The notes under the pieces were generated by a model. The model saw nothing but the letters and a program-made list of their open reading frames with translations, was not told the origin of the DNA and searched no databases. The position numbers and the translations under genes were made by a program. This document shows, one piece after another, positions 62,674 through 64,000 of a stretch of 64,000 nucleotides of DNA (positions within the stretch are counted from its first letter, which is position 1; each line of letters starts with the position of its first letter). Origin of the DNA: an uncultured cyanobacterium (GTDB lineage: Bacteria > Cyanobacteriota > Cyanobacteriia > CACIAM-69d). Location of the stretch: the NCBI GenBank assembly GCA_937883785.1, contig CALGDE010000104.1:1-64000 (forward strand). Direction: 5' to 3'.

Positions 62674-64000
62674 ATGGGTGAAAATATTGGCGATCGCTAC
62701 CGTGTTATCCAGTCCCTTGGCGAAGGGGGCATGGGAGAAACCTTTTTGGCAGAGGACACCCAGATGCCGTCAAAAAGGCAGTGCGTGGTTAAACGACTTA
62801 AAGCGAAGGCAGACAATCCGAACGTTCAGGCGGAAATTAATCGACGGTTTCAAACGGAAGCAGCCACTTTAGAAGGGCTAGGAAGGAACCATAATCAGAT
62901 TCCTGACCTTTACGCTTATTTTGAGCAAGAAGGTGACTATTACTTGGTGCAAGAATTTATTCAGGGCAAAACTTTACAGCAAAAAATTGACGAAAACGGT
63001 CCCTTAACGGAGGTCGAGACAAAAGGTATATTGGCATCTCTGCTTGAAGTTTTACAGGTGGTCCACGGGAAAGGGATTATTCACCGAGACATTAAGCCGG
63101 AAAATATTATTTTGCGGGAGCCTGACAATAAGCCTGTGTTAATCGACTTCGGCGCAGTGCGGGAAACCATTGGTACCGTGGTGGAAGGGCAAAGTGGGCG
63201 ATCACGATCAATCGTAATTGGCACCCCCGGCTATATGCCCCCAGAGCAATCCAGCGGGCGACCGGTTTTCAGCAGTGACCTTTACAGCCTTGGGCTAACG
63301 GCTATTTCCCTACTCACTGGACGAACTCCCCAAGAGCTGAAGACTAATTTGAACACGGGAGAGCTGGCATGGGTCCAACAGGTTCCCAACCTTAGCCCCG
63401 AATTTTCGGGCGTCTTAAACAAGGCGATTCAGTTTTCCCCTCGCGATCGCTTCGATTCCGCCCAGTCTATGCTGTCAACCATCAACTCCGAGGCAGCGCC
63501 GTCAGCGTCCACTCCTCCCGGCGTCTCGCCCACGATTTTTGATACAGGACTTCCCGCCATGGCATCCGCCTCCCCATCTAGCGCACCCACAGTGATGGAA
63601 ACCGTGTCTTTTGCCCCCAGCGCCCCAGCGGAACTGCCAACCCAAAGTCCCAAAAACCAAGGGCGGGATGACTGGCTACGGACGATTACAATGGCGTTGT
63701 TAATTGGTGGAGCAATCCTCGGCGCAGCATTGGTGCTCCGTCCCCAGTCAGAGCAAACAGCGGATACATCGAACACTGAAACAGAAACCGAGACTCAGCA
63801 GCCTTCCGCCTCCCCTTCACCCAGCGCCCCCGCCGCTACAACCACTCCCCAACCCAATCAACAACTCGCCCCACCACCATCTCCAGCAGCTTCCCCAGCT
63901 ACGACGAACCAGCCCCCTGTTTCATCACCCTCCGCTAGAGCCACTGAGGCCGCCCAGAGTGGATGGATTTCCATGGGTGTTTACGATCAGAACTTTGGAC
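62674..64000 (+). CDS. Serine/threonine protein kinase, tandem paralogue, cut by window end
   Basis: Open from ATG 62674 to the end of the window without a stop, at least 442 residues. Start MGENIGDRYRVIQSLGEGGM is close to the first kinase, with HRDIKPEN, DFGAVRE, GYMPPEQSSG and a helix (TMALLIGGAILGAALVL) at about 335-352. It then continues with a Pro/Ser/Ala stretch, and an ending region GWISMGVYDQNFG differs from the first kinase, so the outer sensor part is probably different. The two genes are 31 bp apart. Confidence 0.9.
   Translation, partial: MGENIGDRYRVIQSLGEGGMGETFLAEDTQMPSKRQCVVKRLKAKADNPNVQAEINRRFQTEAATLEGLGRNHNQIPDLYAYFEQEGDYYLVQEFIQGKTLQQKIDENGPLTEVETKGILASLLEVLQVVHGKGIIHRDIKPENIILREPDNKPVLIDFGAVRETIGTVVEGQSGRSRSIVIGTPGYMPPEQSSGRPVFSSDLYSLGLTAISLLTGRTPQELKTNLNTGELAWVQQVPNLSPEFSGVLNKAIQFSPRDRFDSAQSMLSTINSEAAPSASTPPGVSPTIFDTGLPAMASASPSSAPTVMETVSFAPSAPAELPTQSPKNQGRDDWLRTITMALLIGGAILGAALVLRPQSEQTADTSNTETETETQQPSASPSPSAPAATTTPQPNQQLAPPPSPAASPATTNQPPVSSPSARATEAAQSGWISMGVYDQNFG

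Overview
This window is chromosomal DNA from a phycoerythrin-producing cyanobacterium. The evidence is the cyanobacterial octamer GCGATCGC (HIP1) scattered through genes and spacers, a complete C-phycoerythrin gene set, PAM68, DUF3531/DUF3038/DUF4335/DUF3326 families, and a lipid A/BamA block. Only phycoerythrobilin synthesis (PebA, PebB) is visible, with no PE-II (mpe) or urobilin genes, so it is a C-PE organism rather than a PE-II marine Synechococcus. No prophage, intact insertion sequence or CRISPR array was seen.

Layout. 0.2-5 kb: cofG (deazaflavin F0), a LON-domain protein, a DUF3326 protein, and a TonB-like protein with an acidic repeat linker. 5-10 kb: the translation block rplS, tRNA-Trp, secE-nusG-rplK-rplA-rplJ-rplL, with structured leaders before secE and rplJ. 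10-25 kb: housekeeping genes, including an amino-acid ABC ATPase, arfB, an MlaE permease, cysE, an inositol phosphatase family gene, a C-extended ferredoxin, tRNA-Ser(GGA), an M16 homologue without its zinc motif, an M42 peptidase, DAHP synthase, pam68, rpsO, ispD, the DUF3038/DUF4335 pair and apt.

25.7-40.2 kb is the phycoerythrin region. On the minus strand runs cpcL-like, then cpeC, cpeD, cpeE, a small CpcD-like linker, cpeS, cpeT, cpeR. On the plus strand lie a HEAT-repeat gene, a second CpeS-family lyase, pebA, pebB and then cpeB-cpeA. A divergent phycobilisome-type globin with a retained bilin-type cysteine lies between pebB and cpeB. Together these genes make the pigment (PebA, PebB), attach it (CpeS, CpeT and the second lyase), build the discs (CpeB, CpeA), stack them (CpeC, CpeD, CpeE and the small cap-like linker) and regulate the genes (CpeR). 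The CpcG-type linker with a C-terminal membrane helix suggests that rods could be anchored directly to the membrane. Hairpins sit between cpeC/cpeD and cpeD/cpeE, suggesting graded linker expression.

40.2-64 kb: a DUF697-like GTPase, DUF4168, a cyclophilin, a lone HAE1-type RND pump, then bamA-lpxC-fabZ-lpxA-lpxB, an ABC ATPase, a small possibly acquired pair (unknown plus DUF4288), a HAD hydrolase, a third CpcS-family lyase, a prolyl oligopeptidase and two tandem Ser/Thr kinases, the second cut by the window end.

Best leads for novelty: (i) the cpcL-cpeCDE arrangement with an extra small linker; (ii) the phycobiliprotein-like globin beside pebB; (iii) a family of TA-flanked, MITE-like intergenic repeats, three of whose ends form the TAG stop codon of the preceding gene and some of which seem to supply terminators; (iv) RNA-structure candidates in the cpe operon and the secE and rplJ leaders. 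All functional statements are by recognition of sequence families; no database search was run.
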